Part shown: piece by piece, positions 18,888 to 30,981 of the stretch
Layout of the letters: the number at the start of each line of letters is the position of its first letter
Numbering within the stretch: the first letter of the stretch is position 1
NCBI GenBank assembly: GCA_004431415.1
Contig: QPMI01000015.1
Location: forward strand, 124,001 to 188,000
Reading direction: 5' to 3'
Source: Cyanophora paradoxa
Taxonomy: Eukaryota > Glaucocystophyceae > Cyanophorales > Cyanophoraceae
Length of the DNA: 64,000 bases
The notes under the pieces: model-generated
What the model was told of the DNA's origin: nothing
Seen by the model: only the letters and a program-made list of their open reading frames with translations
Database searches by the model: none
Translations under genes and position numbers: made by a program

Positions 18888-21800
18888 ATGTCTGCTAAGG
18901 CAGAATCGTTCAACGGGAAGGCCGCGGGTGCAACGATGCCTGCCGACGACAAGCGCAAGCAGGCCCGTGCGGCCGTCAACCCGGCCGATGGCGCCACGCT
19001 GAGCGGTGCTCGTGGGCCCGCCCGCCGTGCCGCCGCAGCCGCTCACTATCAACGCGCGTGACGCAGTCAACGAGCGCATCCTCAAGAAGGTGAGGCGGGA
19101 TAGCTTGCGTGCGGGAGCCTTGGGGTGCCGAAGAACCTCCAGCCGGACGCAAACCACGCGCGCGCAAGGCCATATCGCGGAATTCGCTCTAGTAGTCATA
19201 TAGACATCTCTTCCCGTGCACGGCGGGTGCCCGCAGCCGCAATGCTGCCGCCTGCCGGAAGTGTTGCGCCGGACAAGCGACATCCGGCCTAGGGAACGGC
19301 TCCATCGCGCGAGCGCTCTCCTCTGAGTTGCTCACCGCTCGCATCGCGCGCAGGTCCACGAGGTTCGCGCGGACAGGGGTTTCGAGGTTGAATGTGCCGT
19401 TGCAGCGCGTCTGAGCTGACGCTCGCGACGGGCAGATCTACACCAAGAGCGAGAGCGGCGCTCTCAAGGAGATCGCGGACTCGCTTGATCTTCAGGCAAG
19501 CCGAGCCGACCTGGGCTCCGCCGGATCCGATCCTCTTCAAATCTGATCCGCCCGCAGCCGAAGATCCTCGCCCCGCGCAAGCGCATCTCCGTTCTGATCA
19601 TCGGTAACCACTCTGCCGGCAAGTCTTCGTTCATCAACTGGTGCGCGCGCTTTTCAACTTTTCTTTCTCTTGTGCTGCGCATACCATACCATCCCGGAGA
19701 ACCACAAGAGCGGCTCCCTTCGAAACTCCCCGCGGGCTGCTTGCGCAATCCGAATGACGTGTTTGCAATAGGTACTGCGGCGAGACCGTGCAGAAGACCG
19801 GCGTTGCCATCGAAACCGCCGGCGTGACCGTCATCCACAGGTCCATTACCGCGCCGCGCCACGCCCTTCCTTTTGTTCCCTTGTACTCACGAGTGCCGCA
19901 GCGGCAAGAAGCGCGAAACGTGGCGCGGCGAGGGTGCCTGCCCCCCTTTCCGTCTTCCCGGCGAGCCCCGCCCACGCCCCGCTCACTCTCCTCTCCCTCC
20001 TTCCCGCAGCGACTCTCAACTACTTTACGTGCGCCTTTCAAGCGGCATTCTCTTTTTTAGCGCGCGCCTGATGGCGGCGCGGCGGCGGCGCAGGCACCTC
20101 ACCCCCCTCCGCCAGTACCCCAACCTCATCCAGAACGTCGCGACCGGTACCCCTTCCCGTCCCTACCTTCCTCCGACTCCGACTCCGACTCCAACTCGCG
20201 CGCAGAGATCTCGGAGTCGAAGGAGCGGCTGTTCGGCCTGGTCGACTTCATCGACACGCCCGGGCTGGTGGACGGCAACCTCTCGTACCCCTTCGACGTC
20301 GACGAGGTCATCCTCTGGCTCGCCTCGGTCGTCGACCTCATCTTCGTCTTCTTGTGCGCCCCTCGCCCCTCGCCCCTCGTCGAACTAGAGAACATTAGAT
20401 CTCAACGAACTAGAGCCATAAAACAAGCAAACGACCTAAGACCGCTTAGACAGTCTTCGACCTGATCTTGGTCTTCTTGTGCGCCCCTCGCCCCTCGCCC
20501 CTCGCATCAGTTCCTCTTAAGATGCCGCGGACCGTTAAGACTCCCCGACCTACCATCCGAACTAGAGAACACAAGATCTCAAAGAGCTAACGCTAACAAG
20601 CAAACGAAAGCAAAACGACAGGCTCGCTCAGCGTTCACGAAAGCGCCCGCCCGCTCTCGTCTCACGTCTTCTGACGGCCGCCCCTTTCGCCCCTCTCTTT
20701 TCGCGCACAGCGACCCCATCGGCAAGTCCCTCACCTCTCGCACCATGAACATCGTCGAGCGCCTCAACGTGCGTTCGATCATTTGTCTCTCTCTTTGTTT
20801 GCTTCCGCTCCGTCTCTGGCGCCCGCCCGCCCGCCCCTGACATTCAGCCGCGCGCAGTCCGAGGAGAAGCTGCGCGACAAGATCAAGTACTACATGGTGC
20901 ACTCCTTCTCCTCCTCCTCCGTCTACATCGGCTTCGAGTCGCCGCCGTCGCCCCTGTCTCTCACCTCCTCGCCCCTCGCTCCGCGCCCCGCAGACGAAGG
21001 CGGACACGGTGCCGGACGCTGGGGACAGGCAGAAGGTCCTCATCCAGATCACCCAAAACCTCACGTCGCGCGTCCGCAACGCCCACGGTCCGTTCACGTC
21101 CTCTTCCTTCTTCTTCTTCTCTCTTCGCCTCGGCATAGCCTAGCCTGATCTTCGCCCCGCGCGCAGCGTTCGACCTGCCGACGATCTACATCCCCCAGAA
21201 GGACGAGCACGGGAACGAGCGGAAGAGCAACGTGACGAACAAGCTGCACGAGGTCGTCGAGGCCATCGAGCAGACCGTCAACCTCTCCGTCCAGGTGAGA
21301 AAAGAAGAGAAGAGGAGAGGAGAGGAAAGAATGTGGAGAAGAGAGCTGACCACCGCTCCGCAGTCCTCCCTCAACGTCCTCAAGCGCGACTGCGAACGCA
21401 GCCTCGAGGCCATCCAGGAGTACGCGATTTCTCGCTTCTGGGGGGTACGACGATACGGAGCTGAGGGGGGTACGGGCGCGCGCAGGATCGAGGAGCGGGA
21501 CGCGCGGCAGAACAGCGCGAACCTGTGGGCGCGCATGAAGGGCTTCGCGCTCCGCCTGGCGGCCCTCGCCCTGCCCGCCCTCCTCCTCCTCCACGTCGCC
21601 GCCGGCGTATCCCCCGACGCCTTCGCCCCCTTCCGCAGCGGCCGCCTCGGCGCGCCCCTGCCCAACCCCCGTCCCCGCCCCGCCCCCGCCTCGCTTACCC
21701 GTACCCCCCGCAGCCACGGCCTTCGCTGTCTCCGACTTCGTTCGCTCCCGTGCGTCCGCGGCCGTACCCCTCCTCTCTCCCCCCTGATCCCCCCCCCCCC

Positions 21801-22238
21801 CCCTCCAGAGGACGCGACCGTGCAGCAGTACATGGCGGCGGCCCTCGGCGTCGCGTTCCTGTTCCTCTACGGCGTCTCCTGGGTACCCATCCTCTCTTTC
21901 CTCCCCCCCCCCTCTTCCTCCCCGATCCCCCCTGACCTCGTGGGGGGTACAGTGGACGTGGCGGATCAAGCCGACCCTCTCGAAGAAGGACCTGCAGGCC
22001 CTGCGCCAGGCGCGTATCGACGTACCCCGCGCCTCTGCCCGCGCCCCCACCTCGCTGCTCACGCCGGCCGCAGAAGCGCACGACGGTGCAGGGGATCCTA
22101 AAGGTCCAGAGCGGTGCGCCCAGTCGCTTCCCGCCTTCCCCGTTGTCCCTGTACCCAAGCTAACGCTCATGTACCCCCGGGCACGCAGAGCTCTACAAGC
22201 TCTACTTCAAGCAGAGCGTGCAGCAGGAGTTCGAGTGA
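18888..22238 (+). CDS. EHD/dynamin-like GTPase with C-terminal membrane hairpin
   Basis: About 470 residues in some 21 exons, including 19354-19386, 19436-19495 (GC donor), 19558-19640, 19772-19840, 19902-19933, 20010-20028, 20094-20146, 20206-20353, 20711-20768, 20858-20896, 20994-21087, 21167-21294, 21364-21419, 21486-21606, 21809-21882, 21953-22021, 22074-22113 and 22189-22238. G1 is GNHSAGKSSFINW, followed by a switch-I region (VAIETAGVTVIHS), then DTPGLVDG (G3), SVVDLIFVFLDPIGK and TKADTVP (G4). These are EHD-type G motifs, which power membrane remodelling. Instead of an EH domain, the C-terminus has two hydrophobic stretches (FALRLAALALPALLLLHVAA and YMAAALGVAFLFLYGVSW) and a basic tail ending QSVQQEFE. 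The first exon boundary and the one near 21606 are uncertain. Confidence 0.85.
20332..20504. repeat. Exon end and donor duplicated in GTPase intron
   Basis: The 48 nt spanning the end of the DLIFVF-coding exon and its GTGCGC donor (20332-20379) recur at 20457-20504 with two mismatches. A following segment (GAACTAGAGAACA...AAGCAAACGA) is also repeated, at about 20384-20432 and 20559-20607. Confidence 0.85.
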
Positions 22239-23234
22239 GGGCGGTCCCGCCCACTGCGCGCGACGCATGCGCCCCCCACCAGCATTGTACATCAACGTAG
22301 CTTTTATCATAGTATACTGCGAGTGTTGATGTTACAGTGCATGCAGGTTCTAATGCTTACAAATGCACATGGATGTGTATGGCTAAAGACATCCGAACGG
22401 GTCGACGGTCAATCGATATCGATGCAGAGCTCGAGTACTGCAGCTGCAGCTGCGCGCGCGCGGTCGCGACGTCCGACGGTCGACCGATATATATATATAT
22501 ATATCGATATCGGCCGCGCGCGACCCGGTACCGGTGCACGTGACCGTACGCGTCGGACGTCGACGTTGACCGATATATACCGGCCGCGGCGCCGCGGCGC
22601 GTTTTTAGCGCTATAGCTAGCTACACATACGTATACGTAATATAGTTCTTTTAGCGAGCTAAATGCATATGTACGTAGTCAACTACGTACGCGCTAAGTG
22701 TAGCGGAGTCAATATCTATACCCCATTTCTTCGCGTACGCCTACCCCTTCTGTCGTTCATCAAAGGCAAGTTTAAGTTACGGTACGCCAAGGCGACCCGG
22801 GATGACCCGCTTGCCATAGGCGCTGTCGGTCTGCTAGACATGCGCATGCCTTACTGACTGCGCCCTCCACGCCGTCTTCTTTCGCATCACCGAGTACAGA
22901 ACCTCGCGGAACTTCTGTGCGTCCGACGGTCTCCTTTCGCTTGCGCCTCGTCCTTTTCATCGAGATTTTCTCGTGGGCTAGCGCTCAGCGCCTGGGCCAC
23001 CGGGCTCGCGCACCCTAGCCTGACTGAAGCCATAAACCATTGCCGCCGGGGCGGCCGACACGGCAAGCCTATGTGCTAGTTGCAATAAGCTTGTTAAAGC
23101 TAGTTGAACATGCGAGCTGATAGTTCGACATGCGAGCCTACGTACAGACCGCGTCGCACGTACCGCAATGCACGACCATAAACAATTGCACTCACTGGCA
23201 GCTGATCATAGAGCACGCCCCGCGCAGGTGGAGA
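22239..23234. other. Intergenic region dense in palindromes
   Basis: No gene seen. 22380-22720 is almost a run of overlapping palindromic words, including a perfect 22-bp palindrome at 22485-22506 of alternating AT flanked by CG. Two copies of GTCCGACGGTC lie at 22471-22481 and 22921-22931. Confidence 0.7.
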
Positions 23235-24617
23235 ATGCCCAGGCAGGATTTTGGCACCATCGCGGAAGCGTGGGGAAGGCTCGACCAGAAATGGGTCGAC
23301 ACACTGGGTAACGCGAGGGATCAAGCTCAGATCACATCGAACCCGGTCGCGGGGCGCGGGATCATGTCGTCGGACATCAGGGTCAAGGCCAACGTCGACC
23401 AGATCAAGGCGTTCGGGGCCAGTGCGCGGCGGCCGCGCGCGCGGCCGCACGCCGCGCGGCGCGCACTTGATGCCGACCCGGCCCCCGATCCGTCGCAGAT
23501 CTCGCCATAAGGCTCATGGGAAAGCACAAGGGGCTTAGCTGCACCCACTACCAAGGGGACCCGAGGCAGAAGACGGTGAGCTGCGAACGAAGCGCCTCGA
23601 GGCGCGGGCGCTGCGGCGCGTGTGACGCCGGCGGCGTGACGGAACCAGATCATGGTACCCATCCTCACAAGGAACGCATCAATCGGCGGCACGGTGGTGG
23701 AAATCAAGGATGGCAGGCTGCTGGAGATGGTAGCGGCGACGGGCCAGCAAGGCTCAACGAGTGGCGGCGACTCTCTTTATGCGTGCGCACGCTAGCTATA
23801 TATAGCCCGCCCGGTTGCCGCCCGGTCGCCGCGTCCCGAAGAACCGAATGCTGACCAACGGCGCAGGTGGAGCGAGGTAGGCCTTCGGACCCCTCCCTTC
23901 CCCCCCCCCCCCCCCCCCCCCACACACCCCCACCCCGCCCGCCCCCGCGGGCGCCCGGCCCTGCCGCCGGTGCACTCGGCACCTAGGCCTGCCGTCCTTA
24001 CTTGAGCCCCCGCCGGGCCGTGCAGAACCAGCTGGCGTGCTGCCCGGAGCTCTCGATCTACGCGGCGGCGCCGGAGGACGGCACAGCGTTCCCGAGCTGC
24101 CGCTACAACGAGAGCGCCTCCTCCGTCGGCCGCAAGGGCGACTACGTCAAGAACGGCGCGGGGCAGACCGTCCTCCAAGTCGACGGCGGCGTGCAGGTGA
24201 GAGCTGGGCCTGCTACGGCTATCTAACCCGGGTCCAGCTATCTAATCCCGCTTTAAATAACATACAAATACGGCTACTAGGGCTACCTATCATACAAATA
24301 AGCCGGGCCTCGCTCCCGCTTTGAATTGCGGACAACGACGGCTTTCCGACCCGAACCGGGCCGGGCCGCTCGCAGGCCTACAGCGCCGCCGACTTCGAAC
24401 TCGCGGAAGCCGACGCCGCAGCCGCCGACGGCGACGCCGACGCCGCCGTGAGTCACCGCCGCCGCCCCGCATCCCGTACCCCTCGCCTCGCCGACGTCGC
24501 CCCGGGCCCGCGCAGGCGGAGGGCGGCGCGGACGCCGCGGACGGCGCCTTCGGGGACGCGGGCGAGCACGCGGCCGGCTACCTGTCGGCCCAGGCCCCGG
24601 GCGAGCACCTCCTGTGA
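23235..24617 (+). CDS. Unknown protein with a 10-nt micro-exon
   Basis: Exons 23235-23421, 23499-23575, 23649-23782, 23867-23876, 24026-24196, 24376-24447 and 24516-24617 all agree in phase and give about 250 residues. The start is the first ATG of the open exon, and an upstream exon cannot be excluded. Landmarks: FGTIAEAWGRLDQKWVDTLG, MSSDIRVKANVDQIKAFG, LMGKHKGLSCTHYQGDP, ILTRNASIGGTVVEIKDGR, NQLACCPELSIYAAAPEDG, GAGQTVLQVDGGVQ, then an Ala/Asp-rich tail. No TM segment or signal peptide. I do not recognise the family. Confidence 0.6.
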
Positions 24618-24734
24618 GATTTCCAGACACCCCCTTCGAATTCCATAGCATGCCTCAGTGGAAGGATGTACACTGCTAGATCTGCTGCGAATTTGAACAC
24701 TCGACGACCACACTAGTTAGTACCCGCGGGGCGC

Positions 24735-24820
24735 GGGTGGGCGAGGATGGTGCCGAGGGCCCCCGCGAGGCGGACTGGTCCAGGGCCCCGCTCGGCCACT
24801 TCACCGCCTCCTCCGCCCCC
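24735..24820 (-). pseudogene. Fragment of the TPR/IQ gene 3' end
   Basis: About 80 nt match 27106-27182, the last coding stretch of the minus-strand TPR/IQ gene (ALDRLAGALGTILAH region), with small indels. No other part of that gene is present here. Confidence 0.75.
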
Positions 24821-25213
24821 CGCCCACCGCGGCGAAGGCCTGGCGCCCGCCGCGCCGGCGCCACGTGCACCGCGCGCGCCGCCGCCGCGCGCGCGCCGCC
24901 GCCGGCGCCGCCGCGCCGCGCGCTGCGCATGCCCGCCGCAGGCCGCGGCCGGGCGGATCGGAAGCCTAGGCCTGGCCATGGTGTTCTGGACGAGGCCTCA
25001 GCTGCAGCTGCAGGGCCTATATAGCTAGCTATGGCCTAGGGGGCCTACCGTAGTACCGTAGTACGTTAAACTTGAAACCGGTACCCGTGACTGGTGGAAA
25101 GAAGTTCCCGGGTACGTATACGTATAGTATACCGGATCCGAGTCCGAGCTCCGAGACAGCAGGCCTATTGCTAGGAATCTCGAAGCAGTTTCGAAAAGCT
25201 CTAGGCCTAGGCG

Positions 25214-26385
25214 ATGGGCAACTGCCAAGCGTCTAGTACAGATGCCGCAAGCACTGCATGCAAGTTCCGCGACGCGACGGCATGCGAAGGCCCCGTCATC
25301 CACAACATAGGTGAGATGAAGAACGATCTAGCGAACAAGCTTCAGTACGATTACATCATAAGCTATCGGGACGGTGCCACCGGTAATGTGCGTGCCTGGC
25401 CTCGAGCTAGCGCGGCGCTCCGAACTCGCCGGAGCCGCAGTCCAAGCCCGCTAATGCACTCGCAGTCCAAGGGAGAAACGGCTATACCGCCTTCGAAGGT
25501 CGCTTGCTGCCCTAAAGGTGCGCGCGCGTCGCACAACGCATATGCATCTGCGGAACATCTTGAGCTAGCGCTTCGACGGTCCGAAGTCGAACTGCGGGAT
25601 GCGTGCAGGGTCGAATGCGAAGTGGGCTTTCCTGGAAGCCGTGCAGAAGCCGGGCGACGTTGTGGAGCATCAGGTCTACTGCTGCAGCTCCGACCCTCCG
25701 CGGTACGTTCACGATTCGAACCCAACAAAGACCGACAACGACCCCACAAACGACAAGGACGGGGCCTTGAAAGAGTTCAACAGGACTTGCAGACGTGCGC
25801 ATGCGAGATCTAGATACCCCTAACCCCCCGCCCCCCCCCCCTCCCCTCCATCCCCCCCCACTCCTGCCTCGCCCCTCCTCTTCGCTCACAGCCGCGCCAG
25901 CGGCCCTGGATCGCTCCGCGAATCCGAGGGGCTACGCCGGGAAAGGGGAGCACATGACATGGCCGGCCTCGGCGACGGCGCGGTCGGCGCCCGTGGCCTC
26001 TGCGGCTCGCCTCCTCGACTCCTCAGAGATGATAGTCGCCTACGACGCGGGGGCGGGGGCGGGGGATCCGGAGGCCGACATTGGCGCCGGCACTGGCACC
26101 GCCCTGGAGGTCAGCGTACCCCTGGGCCTCTTCCCCTGCAGCCCCGGCCCCGCTGGCCTGCTTCCTGGAATGCTCTCCGCTGTCTTTCTTTAGTTCTAGA
26201 CTGGCATCCTGCCGGGCCCGGCCCGGGGCCGCGCTGACGCTCCGAGGCCGCAGGGCGGCTCCTGGTGGGAGGACGGGGCGCTGGCGGAGGCGCTCGGGGC
26301 GGGGGGCGACGCGGCGGGGGGGTACGCCCTCGCGGACGAGTCGGCCCTCGCCGACGCCGCCCGCCACGCCGCCCCGCTCCTGTAA
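25214..26385 (+). CDS. Possible N-myristoylated protein, unknown
   Basis: The frame begins MGNCQASSTDAASTACK, with Gly2 and Cys4 as in dually acylated MGxC proteins. Later coding-looking segments are FLEAVQKPGDVVEHQVYCCSSDPPR (near 25625-25700), an exon ending at 26109 (SSEMIVAYDAG...GTGTALE) and a final exon 26254-26385 (GGSWWEDGALAEAL...AARHAAPLL). The middle exon joins were not resolved, so these pieces may belong to more than one gene. It follows another unknown gene in the same orientation. Confidence 0.4.
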
Positions 26386-27067
26386 AGCCTGATCATGAGA
26401 CTCTGAGAGCCCGCTGCAGACCCTTCGAATCCCCCGCAGCCGGATCGGATGTGATTATTATAATATTAATGTATGCAGAGTACATAGATACGGGTCCCGC
26501 AGGCCCAGGGGCATCGACGCCGGGGCCGGGTTCGAATTCAGCCGGGCCCGTGGGGGGGCCAGCACCAGCGCTAGCGCCAGCGCTAGCGCTGGATCGACAT
26601 CCGATCATCGGCCACCGGGCCCCCCGCCGCGGGCCCAGCCTCAACACCGTCCTCTAGATCAGCGCCGGCGCCTGGCTGCGAGCTGTGAGCGGAGGCTACG
26701 GAGGTCCCAATTCAGCTCTGATAAAGTCGGCCTGACAAAACGTGGGATCCGGAGCTCGCAGGCCGGGCTCGCTCCGCACGAGCCTCGAGCTCATACAGAG
26801 CCGCTCAGAGCGCGTGGATCAGAGACTGAGGACGGACTACCGGCCTTTGCAACCCCCCTCCCCCTCCCCTCCCCCCCCCTCCCCCTCCCCCCCCCCCCCC
26901 CCCCCCCTCCCACACCCTCCATGATGACACCCGCCGTTCCGCTCGAGTCGACAGGGGAGCTCGACCCGAGGCTGAGCCCGGCCGCGCGCGCTGAGCGCGA
27001 ATTGAAGCTGCGAACTCAAATCGGCAAACACGCTCATGATCAGGCCGGGCGAACTGCCATTCGAGCT
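26386..27067. other. Intergenic region
   Basis: No gene. It has a perfect 16-bp palindrome CCAGCGCTAGCGCTGG at 26577-26592 and a long C/T tract at 26850-26920. Confidence 0.5.
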
Positions 27068-30000
27068 CTACGGGGGCAGGGGGGTCGCGGGGGTCGCGGG
27101 CCGCGAGTGGGCGAGGATGGTGCCGAGGGCCCCCGCGAGGCGGTCCAGGGCCCCACTCAGCCGCTCCACCGCCTCCTCCGCCCCCCCGCCCACAGCCGCC
27201 ACGGCCCCCTCCTCCTCCTCCAGCGCCAGGGCTCCCTCCGCCCCCTCATCCTCCTCCCCGAAGGCCCCCTCGAGCTCCAGCGCGCGCCGCGCGTGCCAGC
27301 CCCGCGCCGCCGCCTGCAGCGCGACGGCGGCGCCCTCCTCGCGCGCCCGCCGCCGCTCCGCGATCGCGAGCTCGATCGCGAGCTCCCGCGGCGAGGCGGC
27401 CGCCGCCGAAGCCGAAGTCAAAGTCTGAGGGGCCGTCGCCGGGCGGCCGGAGTAGGGCGTCGTGGCCGTGGGCGGCGGCGGCGGAGCGGGGCGGCGGGGC
27501 AGGAGGCGCCGGGGCGCCATGAGCTCCCGCCCGAGGGCCGCCGACGCAAGGGACCGAACCACGAACCGCCGCCACGCCGCCCCGATCGCCGTCACCGCCG
27601 CCGACGAGGACGAGGAGGAGGAGGAGGAGGCGGCTGCCGCGGGCCCCGCGGGCTGGACGCCCCCCCTTCCTCCCAGGCTCGCCCTCCGGGGCCCGGGCGC
27701 AGTGGGCGGAGTCGCCGGGGGCGCGGGTAGGGCGCGCGGCGCGGCGGGCCGCTCTACGGAAGACGGCTGCGGCTGCTGAGGCGCCGGCGGGCGCCCGAAC
27801 AGGGGCGCGTAGTGCATCTGGGAGCGCTCGGGCGGCCGCGGGACGTAGAGGAACGTGTTGGGGTGCCCGTGCCCGGGCCCTGGCTGCCGGCCCGGCGTCC
27901 CGGCTGCACCGGGGCCGGCGGCTGCGCCGGGGCCGGGGAGTCCCGCGGGGCTTCGGGAGGGGAGGGGAGGCCCGCGGGCTGTGGGGCGCGGCGCGCGGCG
28001 GCGGGTCCGGCCGGCCGGGCGCCGGCGGGGCGGCGCCGGCGACAGGGGCGCGGAGAAGGGCACCGCGAGGGCGACGGGGCGAGCGAGGTGCGGGGCTCAC
28101 GCTGGCCCGGGGCGGGAGGGGCGCGGGAGGGCGGCGCGGGGCTGGCGGACTCGTACAGCGGCGCGGGGGGCGCCGCCGCACGCTTCGGCGTGGGCGCCGC
28201 CGGCCGCGCCGGCAGGTCCGGGGCGGGCGCGGGCGAGGCGGAGAGGAACGAGCCGATGCCAAAGCGGGGGGAGGGGACGAGGAGGGGGACGGGGAGGGGT
28301 ACTCGGACGTGGAGTACGGGAGAAGGGGACCGCGGGGGGAGGAGGGCGCGGGTCCGCCGGGCAGGTCGATGGAGGGCTGCCGCCCGCGGCCGCGGGGCAC
28401 GCGCTGCGCCGCGCTCGGCGAGAGCGGCCCCGCGCCCCACGCCGTCGGCGGCGCCGTCCCAGGGCGCTCGGCCGGCGGCGTGGAGGGCACGGCGGGCGGA
28501 GTCGGGGCCGAGGCGGCGGGGAGGGGGGGAACGAGTCGGCGGGGGCGGCCGAGGAGCGGGGGAGGGTACGTGAACGCCGTACGCTGCGGCGTGGGGCCCG
28601 GCGCCGCGGCCCCGCGGGGCCGGGAGCGGCGCGGCGTGCGGCGGGGGCCCTGCGGGGCGTGCAGCTGGGGCCCGGGCGACCCTCCGAGGGCGGCCGCGGC
28701 CGGTCGAGCTGCGGCAGCGGCTGCGGCGTCGGGAAGCCGTTCACGGATCCGCCGCCGCCGCCGCCGCTGCCGTTGGGGGGGGGCCCGTACGGATCGGGAG
28801 CATACTCGGCCGCGGTGACCCAGCCTCCCCCGCCCCCGCCTCCTCCTCCTCGCCTTCCGCCCCCGGCGGCGGCGGCGGGGGCGGTGGCGGGCGCATGCCC
28901 CGTCCTGGCCCAGTGCCTGGGCCACGGGACGCCCTTCATCGGCCCACGGGGCGTCGTCGTCGACGCCTTCGAGGACGTCGAGGAGTGGGAGCGCTGGGAA
29001 GGGGACGGCCGCGGGGCGGCGCCGGCGGCGGGGCGGGGCGGGGCGGGGCCGCCGGAGGAGGCTGCGCGGCGCAGGACGAGCGTGAAGGGGTGCGCCTCGC
29101 CCAGGGCCGTGGCGGCCACGCGCAGCGCCCGGCGGCGGTAGGCCGCGCCCGTCTCGCCCCGCGCGCCTGCGGGGCCGGCCCGGCGTCGGCGGGGCGGGGG
29201 GGGAAGAAGAGAGAAGGAGGGAGGAAGGGGGGGTACCGGTCGCGCTGGCGATGACGTCCTTCTCCTGCGCGGCGTTGTGCAGCGCGAGCGCCAGAGACAC
29301 GGCGACGCCCGTCCCCGGCCCCTCGTCCTCCTCGTCCTCCTCGTCTTCCTCGTCTTCCTCCTCCGCGCGCCGCCGGGAGCGGACGGCGGCCGCCGCCCTG
29401 GACTCGTCCTGCATGTCCGAGAGCTGGGCGATCGCGTGCTGGCAGTGGCTCAGGGCCTCTACGTGCCGTCCCGAAGCCGAGGCCGCCGCCGCTGCGGGGG
29501 CATCAGAGTGGCGGCGGCGGGCGGGCTGCTGGGACGCGGCGGACCGAGGTTCAGGTGCGTCCAGGGCACGACGGTGATCAGCTTGAAGCGCTTTTGCAGC
29601 GCCAGGGCGCGCCGCGCGATCTCGGTGGCAGCGGCCAGCTTCCCTCGGCTGCGCGGGCGGGCGTTACGGGGCCGGGCCGGGCGGGGCGGGGTGGGGCGCG
29701 CGCGCAGGGCGGACATTCTGTAGAAAGTGGAGAGCTGGTTCTGCGTCAGGCTGAGGACGGGGCTGACGGAGGCGACCGAGCAGGCGGCCGTCTCGCAGAC
29801 GGTCTCGGCGAGCAGCAGGAGCCGCAGCGCGTCCTCGAGGTAGTCAGGCGAGCGCATGAGGATGTCCGCGCGGTAATTCAGCGCCAGTACGATCTTCTTC
29901 ACCGCGTCCACGTCGGTCAGCGGGTCCTGCAGCTGCTTCTCGAGCTCCCAAATCGGCGGCTGCCCGCCAAGTCAGCAAGGTGCGGGGATCCGTGCGCGCG

Positions 30001-30133
30001 CTCGCCATTGCAAGACGCTGCGTTGGCTACTCACCTCGGCCGGATTGGAATCGCGCAGCTGGCGCATCAGGCCGCTGGCGGCGGGGCCGCACATTTGGGC
30101 CGTCAGCGAGATCAGCTCCATCGACGCCGACAT
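27068..30133 (-). CDS. TPR-like protein with Pro-rich middle and IQ motifs
   Basis: Exons 30133-30035, 29959-29715, 29648-29545, 29491-29237 and a long last exon 29166-27068. The N-terminal half is helical repeat: PIWELEKQLQDP, YLEDALRLLLLAETVCE, IARRALALQKRFKLITVVPWTHLNLG, EALSHCQHAIAQLSDM, VSLALALHNAAQE, AYRRRALRVAATALGEAHPF. The spacing resembles TPR units. A long Pro/Ser/Ala segment follows. Near the end are IQ-type calmodulin-binding motifs (VALQAAARGWHARRAL and AVTAIGAAWRRFVVRS), then an acidic helix (EEEEGAVAAVGGGAEEAVERL). Three one-base frame slips lie in the last exon. The true role is unknown. Confidence 0.7.
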
Positions 30134-30981
30134 GGCAGTTGAAGCTGTCCTGTAAATATAACGACAGCTGCGGTGCTCTGCCTAACGTGTGCCGGGCCGG
30201 GCGGCCCGTCCGGCGAAACCCCCACGTTAAGGCGCCGGGCTCCGGCTATGACGCGAAGGGTTCAAGCTGCCACGTTTGCAATCGCTTTGGGCGTCGCAGC
30301 TAGCCGGCTTGAGCAGCTTGCGATGGAGTTGAGGGGTACGACTCAAGTGGGCAAATTGGTCCGACCCCGCACACAGGGTCCGAGGGCATTACTAGCGCAC
30401 AGCGGCCTTCAGCGCAGTTTGCGTCAACTACGAGCAGCCAGCCAGGCGCCTCGGCGGCCCGGCGTGGCCTGCAGCGGGCAGCCATGGCCTCGAAGGCCTC
30501 CAGATACAAAGACGAGCGCCGTGGCGCGTGGGGCATGAAACCGGTTCGTAGCTCCGAAATCGCGGGACCGCAGCCCCCGGAGCCGCCCGCGGTTCCACTT
30601 CCCCTTCTCGCGCGGAGGAACTCCGCCCCGCGGGCCGCCTAGAGGGAGAGGCACCGGGATCCGGCTGTTCGTAGCGTGCTGCGGGCACTGTCCCTTGCGG
30701 GCGCGGCGCTTGCGGGGAGCGGTTCTGGGATTCGGCTATGCCCTTCGGGGAGGTAACGCGTGCGCCGCGCAGGTCGACAGGCCGCGGGTCAGAGTCCTCT
30801 CGGGCAGCGACGCGGAGCGCGGCGGCTGGGTCACTCCTCCACAGAAGGGCCTGCAGCGCTACGACGCGGTTCTTGATCCACACTGCACAGTGTTCAGGTG
30901 CCTCGCTTGCGTGCGTGGTGGGATCCCGGCGCCTCACACGGAGCGAGCAGGACGCCGGCGTGGGAGCAGCACTACAGGATA
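30134..30981. other. Divergent intergenic region
   Basis: Separates the TPR/IQ gene (minus) from the guanylate kinase gene (plus). Short ORFs on both strands lack recognisable features. Confidence 0.4.

Noticed and set aside
27106-27182. This segment as a mobile element because it recurs at 24735
   Set aside because: The shared part is coding sequence without terminal repeats or target-site duplication; a local duplication is simpler.
27246-29414. A 722-codon minus-strand ORF as a single gene
   Set aside because: Only parts of it are in the frame that joins the TPR exons; the rest is an out-of-frame Pro/Arg-rich reading. The gene is better explained by three frame slips.
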